Origin: Photobacterium aquae
GTDB taxonomy: Bacteria; Pseudomonadota; Gammaproteobacteria; Enterobacterales; Vibrionaceae
Length of the DNA: 64,000 bases
Assembly (NCBI RefSeq): GCF_001029445.1
Contig: NZ_LDOT01000002.1
Span: forward strand, 186,001 to 250,000
Reading direction: 5' to 3'
Below, piece by piece: positions 27,952 to 37,722 of this stretch (positions are counted from its first letter, which is position 1; the number at the start of each line of letters is the position of its first letter). The notes below the pieces were generated by a model. It ran no database searches. It saw only the letters and a list, made by a program, of their open reading frames with translations, and was not told where the DNA came from. The translations under genes were made by a program, and so were the position numbers.

Positions 27952-28593
27952 ATGATTGATCTATCCATATTGCCTGTTTACCTTACTGCCGTACTGGCCC
28001 TGTTGTTGATCCCTGGTCCAGACATGTTGCTGATTGCCAGTTCTAGCTTAAGCTATGGAAAAAAAGTAGGGGTTTTTGCTAGTCTCGGCAACGCTACATC
28101 TGGCCTGATCCTGACAATGCTCGCAGCTATGGGTGTATCTGCGCTGATTGCAATGAATCCAATCGCACTAGAGGTACTCCGTATTATGGGCGGTGCCTAT
28201 TTGCTGAAAATGGGCTGGGACTGCATGCGCACCAAACCTTCCGATGCGCCAGAAGTCGAGCAGAGCAACAGCCTTGCCGCAACACTCTACCGCCGTGCCG
28301 TAATCAGTAACTTGCTCAATCCCAAAGCTCTGATCTTCTTTGTTCTGTTCCTGCCACAATTTGTCTCTACCCAGATACAAGCCACTTCTGGCGAGCAAAT
28401 GCTGGTACTTGGCCTACTATTGAACGTTCTAGGACTTCTGTTCAACCTATTTCTAGTCACAACTGTCGGTAGTCTGGGGCAATCGCTACTGAAGAACGAA
28501 AAGTTCCGTACCAACCAGCACAAATTCATGGGCTTGGTGTTTTTCCTACTGGCTATCTGGCTATTGGCCTCGCAAGTACCCAGCGTAAACTAA
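27952..28593 (+). CDS. LysE/RhtB-family amino-acid exporter
   Basis: A 213-residue inner-membrane protein with about six hydrophobic helices. The RhtB/LysE signature region is IPGPDMLLIASSSLSYGKK near the N-terminus, with MGGAYLLKMGWDCMRTK in the middle and NLLNPKALIFFVLFLPQFV after the cytoplasmic loop. Family members export amino acids or their analogues such as homoserine, threonine or lysine. The particular substrate cannot be inferred. It converges on the telA operon, sharing the terminator at 28601-28628. Confidence 0.92.
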   Translation: MIDLSILPVYLTAVLALLLIPGPDMLLIASSSLSYGKKVGVFASLGNATSGLILTMLAAMGVSALIAMNPIALEVLRIMGGAYLLKMGWDCMRTKPSDAPEVEQSNSLAATLYRRAVISNLLNPKALIFFVLFLPQFVSTQIQATSGEQMLVLGLLLNVLGLLFNLFLVTTVGSLGQSLLKNEKFRTNQHKFMGLVFFLLAIWLLASQVPSVN

Positions 28594-28600
28594 CAGATAA

Positions 28601-28628
28601 AAAAGGCCGCAGTTCTCTGCGGCCTTTT
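28601..28628. terminator. Bidirectional terminator between LysE gene and telA operon
   Basis: Perfect 12-bp arms AAAAGGCCGCAG/CTGCGGCCTTTT (28601-28612 and 28617-28628) with a TTCT loop. It has A-rich and T-rich flanks for both directions. Confidence 0.93.
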
Positions 28629-28693
28629 CGTTATTGTCCTCTATATCGCCAACCAGTGCTTTTTTTGCACGCACAGCAGCACGAATATCACAG

Positions 28694-29788
28694 CTAACTA
28701 TCAAATGTGTCCTGCAACGCAAGCTTGAGCTCCTGCTCGGCCTGTGCCAGTGCTTTGTCAGCCTGCTGGCGCTTAAGGCGACCTTCCTTAACATGCTTGA
28801 GCGTATTGTTGAGCGTCTCGATCGTTAGCTGGTTCACTGTCTGAAGAGACTCAACATCCAGAATACCCCGTTGATAGTTTTCGGCGATCTGCTCTTCCAA
28901 TGCCTTGAGCTTCTCGGCATTTTGCACATACTGCTTGTTGGTGTAGTCCTTCACCGCGCGCGTGACTTTCAATGCCTTTTCTTTCTCGTAATTGGAAATC
29001 GCAATCAGGAACTGGCGTTTCCATAGCGGCAAAGTGTTGTGCACAATATCTTGAATGTCCTCCATCAACATCTTGTTGCCTTCTTGCGACAACCGGATCT
29101 GCGGAGCGGCCTGAATTGCCGCCATTCTAGCCAAAGCCAAATTATGCACCCGCTTTTCCAAGCGCCCCATTACCTGCACCGCATCGCGGTAAGCCTGGCT
29201 ATCAAGCGGATCATCGCTTTGCTCGGCCTTCAATCTCAACGCCACCAGCTCCTGATCCTTCAGCACCGCCAGCCGCAACTGCCCCGCATAAATATAGATA
29301 TCCAGCTGTTGCAGCAACGTCAGGTTTTCCTCATACAGCCCATCAAGCTGTTGGATATCTATGGCGAGTTTTACCTCTTGGGCTTCAAGCCTGCTCGCCA
29401 GCTCATCCAAATGGCTTTTGACTGAATCAAACCCTTTTACAAATTTTCCAAAGGACTGAAACAGCTCACCGATCAACGGCAGCCGCGATAAAAAGCTCGA
29501 TTTACCCAGCTCATCAAAGCTGGCGCTGCTCATATTAGAGACCATCGCGTGGAGTATATCCCCGGCCTCCCCTGTGTCTTTCGCCCTAACACCGGCGAGT
29601 ACCCGATCCGAAAAATCGGTAATGCCCTGCAGTGCCTCCTTGCCGAAAACCAACGTCGACACGGTATCAAACGGATTGAACGCCTCGGCAATCTGCTTTG
29701 CCTGCGCCTGCTCGCTCTCACTAAGACGGCTGGCGACGTTCAGTTCTTCCGACATTTGTCTTTCTGGTATGCTGACATCCTGTTTCAT
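28694..29788 (-). CDS. TelA-family (toxic-anion/tellurite resistance) protein
   Basis: A 364-residue soluble, mostly helical protein of the TelA family (PF05816). Recognisable parts are FNPFDTVSTLVFGKEALQGI near the N-terminus, SFLSRLPLIGELFQSFGKFV with the following helix pairs, the Leu-rich LLQQLDIYIYAGQLRL segment, and TLPLWKRQFLIAISNYEKEK near residue 280. The frame is open further upstream, but ATG 29788 overlaps the upstream TGA (ATGA) and is taken as a coupled start. It is the last gene of the five-gene operon. TelA proteins are linked to tellurite, colicin and envelope-stress phenotypes; the biochemical activity is unknown. Confidence 0.9.
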   Translation of the reverse strand: MKQDVSIPERQMSEELNVASRLSESEQAQAKQIAEAFNPFDTVSTLVFGKEALQGITDFSDRVLAGVRAKDTGEAGDILHAMVSNMSSASFDELGKSSFLSRLPLIGELFQSFGKFVKGFDSVKSHLDELASRLEAQEVKLAIDIQQLDGLYEENLTLLQQLDIYIYAGQLRLAVLKDQELVALRLKAEQSDDPLDSQAYRDAVQVMGRLEKRVHNLALARMAAIQAAPQIRLSQEGNKMLMEDIQDIVHNTLPLWKRQFLIAISNYEKEKALKVTRAVKDYTNKQYVQNAEKLKALEEQIAENYQRGILDVESLQTVNQLTIETLNNTLKHVKEGRLKRQQADKALAQAEQELKLALQDTFDS

Positions 29789-30510
29789 AACGTCTCTCCC
29801 AAAGCGGACTCTCGACCATAAAGCGGGAAATCCCGCCAAAGTTGGTCAAAATGCTGGGTAAACGCCGCCAAGTGGCGGCTGTCATTAGTCATGGTCAAAT
29901 CTTCAGAATTGAATTTAGATGCACTACGGGTCCAGTTGAAACTACCGTTTATCAATCGGGAATTGTCAAAAATCGCAAACTTGTGGTGCATGTGATACTG
30001 CGTTTCATCAACCTTCACCATCACACCGTGACGAGCCAGATAATCAATATCACTCCCCGAGTCATTCACCTTATCGTTATCGGTAATAATCCTGACTTTA
30101 ACCCCGCGGTGATGAGCGGCAAGAATAGCGTCGGTCAAGTTGTCATCGGCAATAGTAAACACGCAGATATCCACGCTATTACGGGCAAATTTCAACTGAT
30201 TACGAATTCCATCAATACAGCAGTTACCCGGCGAAAACCATGACTCGGCAACCACAACCTCATTCCCTCCTCGAGCCTTGTCTAACTGCTTCATGACCTG
30301 CTCAAGCCACTTGAGTCCTTTCTGCCCGTCATCCCCATCACGGATGCTCTGCTGTACCAGCGAAAAGGCCCGGTTGCGCAGGTAAGAAATACCATCAGCC
30401 TTGAGATCCGCCTCTTCGAGAGCGTCGGCCAAATCGCGACGCTCGTGGTTATCAAGTTTGGCATCATCAAAACTGCGTACCAGCAACGTTTCAATATCCC
30501 TTTTTGCCAT
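29785..30510 (-). CDS. Phospholipase D-fold protein with one HKD motif
   Basis: A 241-residue protein. The N-terminal about 95 residues are helical (IETLLVRSFDDAKLDNHERR). The C-terminal PLD domain has one HKD motif (His175, Lys177, Asp182 in MHHKFAIFD) followed by GSFNWTRSASKFNSEDL. Single-HKD proteins act as dimers and include the Nuc endonuclease and PLD6/Zucchini. It could therefore be a nuclease or a cardiolipin-type phospholipase. ATG 30510 has AAGGAG upstream. The gene overlaps the AAA gene by 20 bp and telA by 4 bp, so the three are translationally linked. The motif and its Asn-rich follow-up look intact. Confidence 0.88.
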   Translation of the reverse strand: MAKRDIETLLVRSFDDAKLDNHERRDLADALEEADLKADGISYLRNRAFSLVQQSIRDGDDGQKGLKWLEQVMKQLDKARGGNEVVVAESWFSPGNCCIDGIRNQLKFARNSVDICVFTIADDNLTDAILAAHHRGVKVRIITDNDKVNDSGSDIDYLARHGVMVKVDETQYHMHHKFAIFDNSRLINGSFNWTRSASKFNSEDLTMTNDSRHLAAFTQHFDQLWRDFPLYGRESALGETL

Positions 30511-33500
30511 TATTACTCTCCTTGTCTGGCTCTGTATGCCCTTCGTTAGAGATCGCATACCTGTGTCCCTGGGTTAAGCTCTGTGCTACCGACGCGACGC
30601 TCTGGTTCAGTACCAGCATCTGCTGGACAACCTGTCCAGCCCGGTCTTCCCCATCGCCCAGTTGCTGGCGACGGCGGTAGCCCTCGGTAATTTCATGCCA
30701 CCTCGCTTGCTGATCGCTATCCATCGCATTGCGCAACTGTGACAGTTTGAGCAGGTTCTCCTCGGTACCGGCCGTCAAGGTCTGGGCCTCCCCTTGGTAA
30801 TGGTCAACTAGCAAGGTCTGGATCTCATCGTCTGTCATTACCGGCGAGATCTTCTCACAGAGCTTATTCATGTTCCGGTAAGAACCTTGCAGCTTGAACG
30901 GCGGCTCAACCCGGTATTCGTCGGCCATCGCTGCCGAGGCAATATATTGCTGGTTGACCCTGAGCACTGTCTGTTGGACCTTCATCAACTTATCGAGGGT
31001 TGCGGTGATCTCCCCCGCTTCAGTGGCCGAATAAGGGTGGGTCAAATCACTGAGCGCAATCTCTTCGCCGCGAGCCATAGCAATCAACTTGTACAAATCA
31101 CCGAGGTCACGGGTTGCCAGAGGAGCCAGTACCGGATTAGACGTCAACGAGTTCTCAATAAATGACAATTCGAAGGCCTCTCGCTGGTCCGACAGCATAT
31201 CGCCCAAGTTGTAGATATCCGCACGGTTGGCCAGCATATCCGGGATCTTGAACACTTCGCCAGACTCGGTATACGGGTTACCCGCCATCACGATGGCAAA
31301 CTTCTTGCCCCGCATATCGTAGGTCTTGCTCTTGCCTTTCCAGCTACCCTCAACGCGACGAGTACCGTCACAGAGTGATATGAACTTCTGCAAGAACTCC
31401 GGATGGGTATGCTGGATATCATCAAGGTAAAGCAACACGTTGTTGCCCATCTCAAAGGCCAGGTTGATCTTCTCTACTTCGCGGGCAGCATTCTGGTCCG
31501 GCGCATCTGCCGGATCAAGCGAGGTCACCTCATGACCAATCGACGGCCCATTGATCTTCATAAAGACCAAGCCGAGTTTATGGGCAACGTATTCGATCAG
31601 CGTCGTTTTACCGTAACCCGGAGGTGATATCAGCAATAGCATCCCCATCAAGTCGGTACGCTTGGCATCCCCCATCGCGCCCATTTGCTTCGCCAAGTTA
31701 TCACCGATTAACGGCAAGTAGCTCTCGGAGATCAGCTTGTTCCGCACAAATGATGTCAATGGCCGAGCTTTGAAATCGCCCAAGCGCAACGTTTGCTTGG
31801 CCTGCTCCAGCAAGGACGCACGCTGAGTAATGTACGCCTCATAATTCGGCAAGGTATGGTTATTATGGTGATACCCTCGCAGCAAGAAGGTATCTAGCGT
31901 CAGCGTCAGGCTGCCCTGCTCAACAAGCGGGTGCTCCCCCAACAAGCCATTAACCGTTAACTGCAGAGAAAAATCCACCGGATTGAGCAATAACATGCCG
32001 TTATCCCGCATTGTCGCCAAAGCCGCCGCCTCGATCACAAATGGCTGCCCCTCTCCCTGCTTGGCCGTATATGCCCCCAGCCAGAGCAGATGATCCGTGA
32101 ATTGGGCTCGCCACTCCTCCCCTTCCGGCTGCCAGCCCAAGCTGCGCCGGAAGCTCAGGTAACTGTCACATAATTCAACGGCATCTCGGCTGGTTTCTGC
32201 CTGCAAACGTTCCTGTCCGAGCAAATGAATCGCATATTCGGCACAAACATCGGCAGCTTCATCACCGCCCAGCAAGCTCTCGCCCCCTTCAAGGCTCACA
32301 CTCTCTATTTGCAGAGCAAGCTGCTGCTTTAGGGCATCAAAAGAAACCTGCGAAGCCAAATGCTGCAACATAAGCAATGCATTACGAGCCTGTTTGCGCC
32401 ATTGTTCCAATATATCTTGCGGCTGAACTATCAACCATAACCACACACTGGCCCGTACTGCCTGCGAATAACGCAACAACCCAGCCTGTTCGAAACACGG
32501 TAAGAGTGCCTTCAATAACCGCTCGGCATCATGGTCATGAACCCCTTTTACATAGCCCTCGCGGTATTTCGGGGCGGCGTAGTCCTGAATCAACTTGAGC
32601 AAGGTTCCCTTTTGACTCGCGTCAACAAGTGCTGCCAGCGTGATCCCCTCCCGCTGCTGCTCAGCGGCATGCAATAAGCTGAAGGCCAAGTATTCAGCGC
32701 GGTATAGGGTGTCGGTTTCCGAGGCGACATCAAGCCGGGAGGCACTTTGCAAAGCCAGAAATTCATCATCTGTTACTGGTTCGTAAAAGTCCGTCCCACC
32801 AATGTGCAAACTCAACTGGCTGGCGTGTTCAACCAGACTGACCTCCAACGGCTGCTGGTTGACGCTGAAACGGTGCTTGCCAAGACGCAGTACTTTGCCG
32901 CCCTGCTCAAAAATATCCTGATTGTCACGCAATGCGCGCAATGCCTGATCCTGAGCAGCTTTGATCCGACCGTCTAGGGCATCAGCCTTGACGCTATCCC
33001 CCAGCTCACGAATCGTACCCGACAGCTTTTTGAGTTTGTGCACCATATTGTCGGTAGCAAAATAGCTGTTGAGCTCAGCGACATTCTCAAACCGGGCCAC
33101 CCGCTTTTCGATACTCTTGAATGTCACATCGGCCGCTTGGTACAGATTCTGGATCCGTCGCTGCTGGGCGGTGACCAATTGCTGCTTGTGACCTTCAAGG
33201 GTCGACTGTATTTCTTCCCGCTTGGCATAGATCTCAGCAAGGAACTCGTCGTAATCGGCAAACCTGGATTCCAACTTCTCCAACTGCCCAATCAGCTTGG
33301 CCAGCTGCTCATCGCACTGTTCGGGGGTTGTGGCCTGCTCCATCGCACTGTTAACCGACTGGGCCAACAACTTGAACTGGGCGCTGAACTCGGCCTTTGC
33401 CTCGCCCCCACGCAGGGACTGGAACTGCTGCCGCAGCCTTGCCGACAATGCATTGAGCTTGGCGGTAACCTCAGTGGTCAGATCGAGAATACGTGTCGAC

Positions 33501-35473
33501 ATCGTCGGATCGTCTGTCTCGATATCCGCCACTTCCTCAGTAACCAGCGCAATCGCTGTACGCACCGACTCGGCTTTGTTCTGCAACAACGCCAAATCGG
33601 TCGTTTTCTCTATCGAGCCTAACTGCTCTTCGATGGCCGCGATATCTTGCTTGTAAGGCAAATAGGCTTTTTCGTTCTGCAATAAATTAAGCAATACTCT
33701 GTTAAGCTCAACCCGCTGCTCATCGAGTGATTGCTGAAGCGTATCGACCGCAGCCTCTTCCATGTAACGGTACTGACGAAGCGCCATCACATTACCGATC
33801 TCAGCCTTCACCTTGGCCAGTAACGACAGCAATACGGTCGCATCATCCTTCGATGCGAGTTTCAGCTCGCTTACCACCGCCTGAACAACACTCTGCTGCT
33901 GCTCTAACGCACTTTCTGCATGCAGTTGAAGCTGGCGAACCTTGGCGAACTCATCGATGATCAGGTTGGCCGTTTCCATCAACTGATTAACGGCAGCCCC
34001 CATCTTCAATGCCGATGGATGCATCAGCCAATCATAATGATCAAGCGTGGTTTGGCATGTTTTCAGCAAGGACTCGTAGATCGCTTGGCTTACTTCTTCG
34101 GTACGAGACAACTGGCAAATAGACAACAAGGCCGACAACGCCCTGACCAGCTCGGTATTGCCTAAATTAGAAAGAAATGAATCTGCCCCGGGCCTATCTT
34201 GCCGGGCATAGTGCTCCGCATCGGTAAACGGGGTCTGCCAAATGCGTAGAGGGTGGATTGTTGCTGCTTCGGCATTTTCCGACACCCGGAAAATCAGCAT
34301 TCGGCCATCAGGATACAGGCTATAGCCATGGCTATGAATTGGGGCAGAAAAGGCCTTGTCGATCAAGTTGTAGGTGTAGATGACATAGGAGCCTTTATCG
34401 ACATCAAAAAAGAAATAAAGCTGGTCTTCACCGTTTGGCGATGATACCTGTTTGAAAAAACGCAGCCCCTGCCAAGGCTCATCAAATTGTTTGTCCTCAC
34501 CATGAGCCAACACATAACCATGCGAGTATAAGATACCGTGCTCTTCAGGCAACAGCTTGGCACAATGACCAATAGCATCAGCACGAACAACCTGATCATT
34601 CAGTGAGTTATAGATAAAATAACGATACTGCTTCTCGCGATTCGGCAGTACCTTCAGCACAATTAAATCCCCAAGATCGGCATAGGCAATCTCAGCGTCA
34701 ATAATGGTCTGGTAGGGGTCATCGACTAACTCCCGGTAAATACCCAGTCCTTCATCGGTATTGTTTTCGACCTTGATCGTGAGATCACCGCCGATACATT
34801 CAACAAACAGGCGATCTTTCACCGAGACGTGTGAATGGGTACCGATAACATGGTCGGCGCGCGTGGTCGACACCCACTCAAAGTCATGCTGGACGGCACC
34901 GATGAGATCCTGATTACCCAGGGCGTCGAGATAGCGAACGGAGGCCTTGCCAATATCAAACCGGAATACCTTTCGGTCCTCGGCACGCATGCCGATCTGA
35001 AAAGCGATATAAAGCATGCTTTCGCGTCGGGAAATCTGCGAGAGACGCGCATCTTTATAATATGTAAACAGCTCATTGAATTCATGCACGAACTGAGGGT
35101 CATTAAGGAACGAACCTTCCAAGCCCACTGGATCCATGCGATAAGTCCCGTCATTTTCTGACAGGCTGTACAAGCCAAACACATCATCAAGCGACGGCTG
35201 GCTCTTTAATCCGATATAGACCTGATAGCCAAACAGCAGCTGGCCGTTGACCTGGGCCATATCAACAGGCATACACCGAGTATCTGTCTGGACATTCGCT
35301 TTGCCAATCAGGGTAAACTCACTGCCGCCGAATGTCTCCTTGCGTGACTGGTTAAAAGTATCTGCCAGTCCTCTCAGGGCTTCACCCTGCTGGTAAAGCC
35401 GAGACTTGAGAACCTCATAGGCTCCACCCTCGCTGACTGCTTTGTCGACCGTATTTTCTGTAATCTCTGTCAT
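30491..35473 (-). CDS. Giant coiled-coil AAA+ ATPase ('DNA repair ATPase' type)
   Basis: A 1660-residue protein. Residues about 1-440 are beta-rich with repeated strands (RYFIYNSLNDQVVRAD, QLYFFFDVDKGSYVIYTYNL), suggesting a propeller-like or DUF3686-type domain. Residues about 470-850 are long coiled coils. Residues about 860-1240 are a mixed domain. The AAA+ core follows, with Walker A SPPGYGKTTLIEY (Lys1289), Walker B LLYLDDIQH (Asp1351-Asp1352), sensor-1-like VMAGNPYTE and a candidate Arg finger in MLANRADIY. A helical C-terminus ends it. GAGGAGG precedes ATG 35473. I know the family only by the annotation 'DNA repair ATPase'; no DNA-binding domain is evident. It is the central gene of the operon. 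Confidence 0.85.
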   Translation of the reverse strand: MTEITENTVDKAVSEGGAYEVLKSRLYQQGEALRGLADTFNQSRKETFGGSEFTLIGKANVQTDTRCMPVDMAQVNGQLLFGYQVYIGLKSQPSLDDVFGLYSLSENDGTYRMDPVGLEGSFLNDPQFVHEFNELFTYYKDARLSQISRRESMLYIAFQIGMRAEDRKVFRFDIGKASVRYLDALGNQDLIGAVQHDFEWVSTTRADHVIGTHSHVSVKDRLFVECIGGDLTIKVENNTDEGLGIYRELVDDPYQTIIDAEIAYADLGDLIVLKVLPNREKQYRYFIYNSLNDQVVRADAIGHCAKLLPEEHGILYSHGYVLAHGEDKQFDEPWQGLRFFKQVSSPNGEDQLYFFFDVDKGSYVIYTYNLIDKAFSAPIHSHGYSLYPDGRMLIFRVSENAEAATIHPLRIWQTPFTDAEHYARQDRPGADSFLSNLGNTELVRALSALLSICQLSRTEEVSQAIYESLLKTCQTTLDHYDWLMHPSALKMGAAVNQLMETANLIIDEFAKVRQLQLHAESALEQQQSVVQAVVSELKLASKDDATVLLSLLAKVKAEIGNVMALRQYRYMEEAAVDTLQQSLDEQRVELNRVLLNLLQNEKAYLPYKQDIAAIEEQLGSIEKTTDLALLQNKAESVRTAIALVTEEVADIETDDPTMSTRILDLTTEVTAKLNALSARLRQQFQSLRGGEAKAEFSAQFKLLAQSVNSAMEQATTPEQCDEQLAKLIGQLEKLESRFADYDEFLAEIYAKREEIQSTLEGHKQQLVTAQQRRIQNLYQAADVTFKSIEKRVARFENVAELNSYFATDNMVHKLKKLSGTIRELGDSVKADALDGRIKAAQDQALRALRDNQDIFEQGGKVLRLGKHRFSVNQQPLEVSLVEHASQLSLHIGGTDFYEPVTDDEFLALQSASRLDVASETDTLYRAEYLAFSLLHAAEQQREGITLAALVDASQKGTLLKLIQDYAAPKYREGYVKGVHDHDAERLLKALLPCFEQAGLLRYSQAVRASVWLWLIVQPQDILEQWRKQARNALLMLQHLASQVSFDALKQQLALQIESVSLEGGESLLGGDEAADVCAEYAIHLLGQERLQAETSRDAVELCDSYLSFRRSLGWQPEGEEWRAQFTDHLLWLGAYTAKQGEGQPFVIEAAALATMRDNGMLLLNPVDFSLQLTVNGLLGEHPLVEQGSLTLTLDTFLLRGYHHNNHTLPNYEAYITQRASLLEQAKQTLRLGDFKARPLTSFVRNKLISESYLPLIGDNLAKQMGAMGDAKRTDLMGMLLLISPPGYGKTTLIEYVAHKLGLVFMKINGPSIGHEVTSLDPADAPDQNAAREVEKINLAFEMGNNVLLYLDDIQHTHPEFLQKFISLCDGTRRVEGSWKGKSKTYDMRGKKFAIVMAGNPYTESGEVFKIPDMLANRADIYNLGDMLSDQREAFELSFIENSLTSNPVLAPLATRDLGDLYKLIAMARGEEIALSDLTHPYSATEAGEITATLDKLMKVQQTVLRVNQQYIASAAMADEYRVEPPFKLQGSYRNMNKLCEKISPVMTDDEIQTLLVDHYQGEAQTLTAGTEENLLKLSQLRNAMDSDQQARWHEITEGYRRRQQLGDGEDRAGQVVQQMLVLNQSVASVAQSLTQGHRYAISNEGHTEPDKESNNGKKGY

Positions 35474-35490
35474 TCTATGCCCTCCTCAAT

Positions 35491-35528
35491 CAAACACCCC
35501 CGTGCCAATGCAATGACACAGGGGTGCT
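35491..35528 (-). other. Intercistronic hairpin between flotillin and AAA genes
   Basis: CACCCC (from 35495) pairs with GGGGTG (35521-35526), with inner GTG/CAC pairing, in the 73-bp gap. It leaves the ribosome-binding site of the AAA gene just downstream on the minus strand. It could attenuate or stabilise the operon mRNA; there is no T tract. Confidence 0.45.
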
Positions 35529-35546
35529 TAATGGTTTACCTATCCA

Positions 35547-37643
35547 TCAACTATCCAGCGTTTCGCTATCATCACCAGACAGTGTCCGTTTCAGTTTGGA
35601 AAGCACATCATTGCCAGATCCCGCCGCTGAATTCAGCAAGTTGGCCAGTGCAATATTGCTAACGTCCCCTGATTTAAGATCCGTTTTCTCTAAAATATCC
35701 TTGATATCCTGTGGCAGGCTGCGACTACCATTGCGGTACTCATTGACCAGCGGTGCTAGGATCTCCGAATCAGTAAAGCGGCTATCCAGCATCTCGGTAT
35801 TCAGAACAGTACGGCGCAACTGCTCCATACCCTCACCACCAAATAGTTTGATATCCGCAGCCGCCAGTGCCTGGGCCAACGCCTTAGCACTTTCGCTATT
35901 CACTGTACGCTGGGCGTCAATACGGGCAATCTCCAGCTCTTTCTGCTGCTGAAGCTGCATAACCCACTTATCGTGCTCTCGTGTTTGGTCATCGTACTGA
36001 CGGGCAGCTTCAAAGCGTGCTGTTTGTGCTTCAGCTTCCGCCAGCCCCTTGGCACGCATTGCATTGGCTTCAGCTTCACCGGCAGCCTGCAACGTGAAGG
36101 CTTCGGCCTCACCACGCTCGCGAATCACTTGAGTCTGCTCGCGGTCCACTTCTATCTGAGCCAAGCCAGTTGCACTGATGTGCTCTTTCTCAGCCTGAGC
36201 CATCCGCTCTTTCGCTGCCGCCTCACGCTCAAGACGGAAAAATTCAGCCTCAGCTTCCTTGGATTTCTGCGCATATTCTGCTTCGGCCAAACGACTCTTC
36301 ACTGCAAGCTCGTTCTCGGCATCTCGAGTACGCACCTTCATCTGCGCTTCATTCTCAATCAGCATTCTCTCGGCACGCTCTTTGGCTGCTTCTTTCTCAG
36401 CCTTGGCCGCAACAATCAATTCAAGCTGCTTGGCTTCCGCATCTGCCTCGGCCTCGATCATCCGAACTTTCTTGGCACGGTTTACTTGCTCGGCCGTACG
36501 CAGGTTCTCGGTTTCTTCTTCTTCGCGCGCAATCTTACGCTCAATTTCCACCCGCTGAGAGCGGCTTTCAGCCAACGATTTACGTGAATCTTCAATCGTG
36601 GTTTCTTTTGCCATATCACGCTGGGCAACTTCAGAAGCCGTACGTACTTTCTCAATCTCGATACTGCGAGTAAGCTCTTCATCCTGAATTGCAATCTGGC
36701 GCTGGTTGGCAATTCGGATCAGCTCAACTTCCATATTGACGCTTTCTTGCTTCTTACGAACCTCTTCTTCTGTCTCCAACTCAGCCAGACGGGCCACTCG
36801 CTCATACTCATGGCGCTTCTCTTCAGACAGGGCATGCTCTTGTGCCTTGATGATAGAGACTTCACGTTCAGTACGCGCGATACTTTCCTGCTCTTGCTTC
36901 TCTAGCTGCAGGCGGTTGGCTTCAGCTTCGACATTTTTCTTCTTGATAGACGTCTGCTCATCCTGGCGGATTGCATTAGTCTCGGTATTTTTCAGCGAAG
37001 TAATTGAGGAAATTTTACGGATCCCCTCAACGTCGAGGATGTTGTTCGGATCGTGGGCATCAAGCTGTGTTTGATCAACTTTATCGATAACCACATCGTA
37101 GATCTTGAAGCCATCCATCTCGCTGCCAATAACATCAACGACAGCATCACGGAAAGCACGGCGATTAGTCAGCAACTCTTCAAAATCAAATTGCTTTACA
37201 GCCGTCTTCAATGCTTCTGAAAATTTTGGCTGGAAGTGTTCACGAAGGCGCTCCTGATCCGAAGCCCCTAACGTTGTGAATAACTTTGCAACCCTGACAA
37301 TATCGTCTTCTTCATGGTTCACCCCGATATAGAAATCAACCTTGAGGTCAGCTCGGATATTATCCTTGCAGTGCAGACCCTCGTACTCTTCACCCTCCTG
37401 ATCCTTGCGGCCACTGCGAATAACTGAAATCTTTTTACGGGTGATATCCATGTATTCGGCGCGGTTAACAATCGGCCATACAAACGTACCGGTTAAGGAA
37501 GCACGGGTTCGGTCAACGCCATTAACAATCAGCGCCTCACCTTCATTTCTTACTTTTTTATACCGAGATGTCAGGAACAACAAAATAATCAACGAAATTC
37601 CGACACCCGCAAGAATAAATATCATGCTTGGTGATATAGCCAT
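35547..37643 (-). CDS. Flotillin-family SPFH membrane scaffold
   Basis: A 698-residue protein like YqiK and FloA/FloT. One N-terminal TM helix spans about 5-25 (MIFILAGVGISLIILLFL). The SPFH domain (about 30-210) includes GEALIVNGVDRTR, DNIRADLKVDFYIGV and FEELLTNRRAFRDAV. A very long Glu/Ala/Arg-rich coiled coil (about 220-590) carries the flotillin EA repeats (GEAEANAMRAKGLAEAEAQT). The C-terminus of about 100 residues ends GDDSETLDS. AAGGAG lies 7 nt before ATG 37643. Flotillins organise membrane microdomains and oligomerise. Here it sits between an NfeD/YqiJ-like partner and the giant ATPase. Confidence 0.93.
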   Translation of the reverse strand: MAISPSMIFILAGVGISLIILLFLTSRYKKVRNEGEALIVNGVDRTRASLTGTFVWPIVNRAEYMDITRKKISVIRSGRKDQEGEEYEGLHCKDNIRADLKVDFYIGVNHEEDDIVRVAKLFTTLGASDQERLREHFQPKFSEALKTAVKQFDFEELLTNRRAFRDAVVDVIGSEMDGFKIYDVVIDKVDQTQLDAHDPNNILDVEGIRKISSITSLKNTETNAIRQDEQTSIKKKNVEAEANRLQLEKQEQESIARTEREVSIIKAQEHALSEEKRHEYERVARLAELETEEEVRKKQESVNMEVELIRIANQRQIAIQDEELTRSIEIEKVRTASEVAQRDMAKETTIEDSRKSLAESRSQRVEIERKIAREEEETENLRTAEQVNRAKKVRMIEAEADAEAKQLELIVAAKAEKEAAKERAERMLIENEAQMKVRTRDAENELAVKSRLAEAEYAQKSKEAEAEFFRLEREAAAKERMAQAEKEHISATGLAQIEVDREQTQVIRERGEAEAFTLQAAGEAEANAMRAKGLAEAEAQTARFEAARQYDDQTREHDKWVMQLQQQKELEIARIDAQRTVNSESAKALAQALAAADIKLFGGEGMEQLRRTVLNTEMLDSRFTDSEILAPLVNEYRNGSRSLPQDIKDILEKTDLKSGDVSNIALANLLNSAAGSGNDVLSKLKRTLSGDDSETLDS

Positions 37644-37722
37644 TACATAACTCCTTAACGTTTAAATAGCAGAAGTGACGTTGATAGCCACTCTGCAAAA
37701 TCTGATAAACAATGCGTATTTT

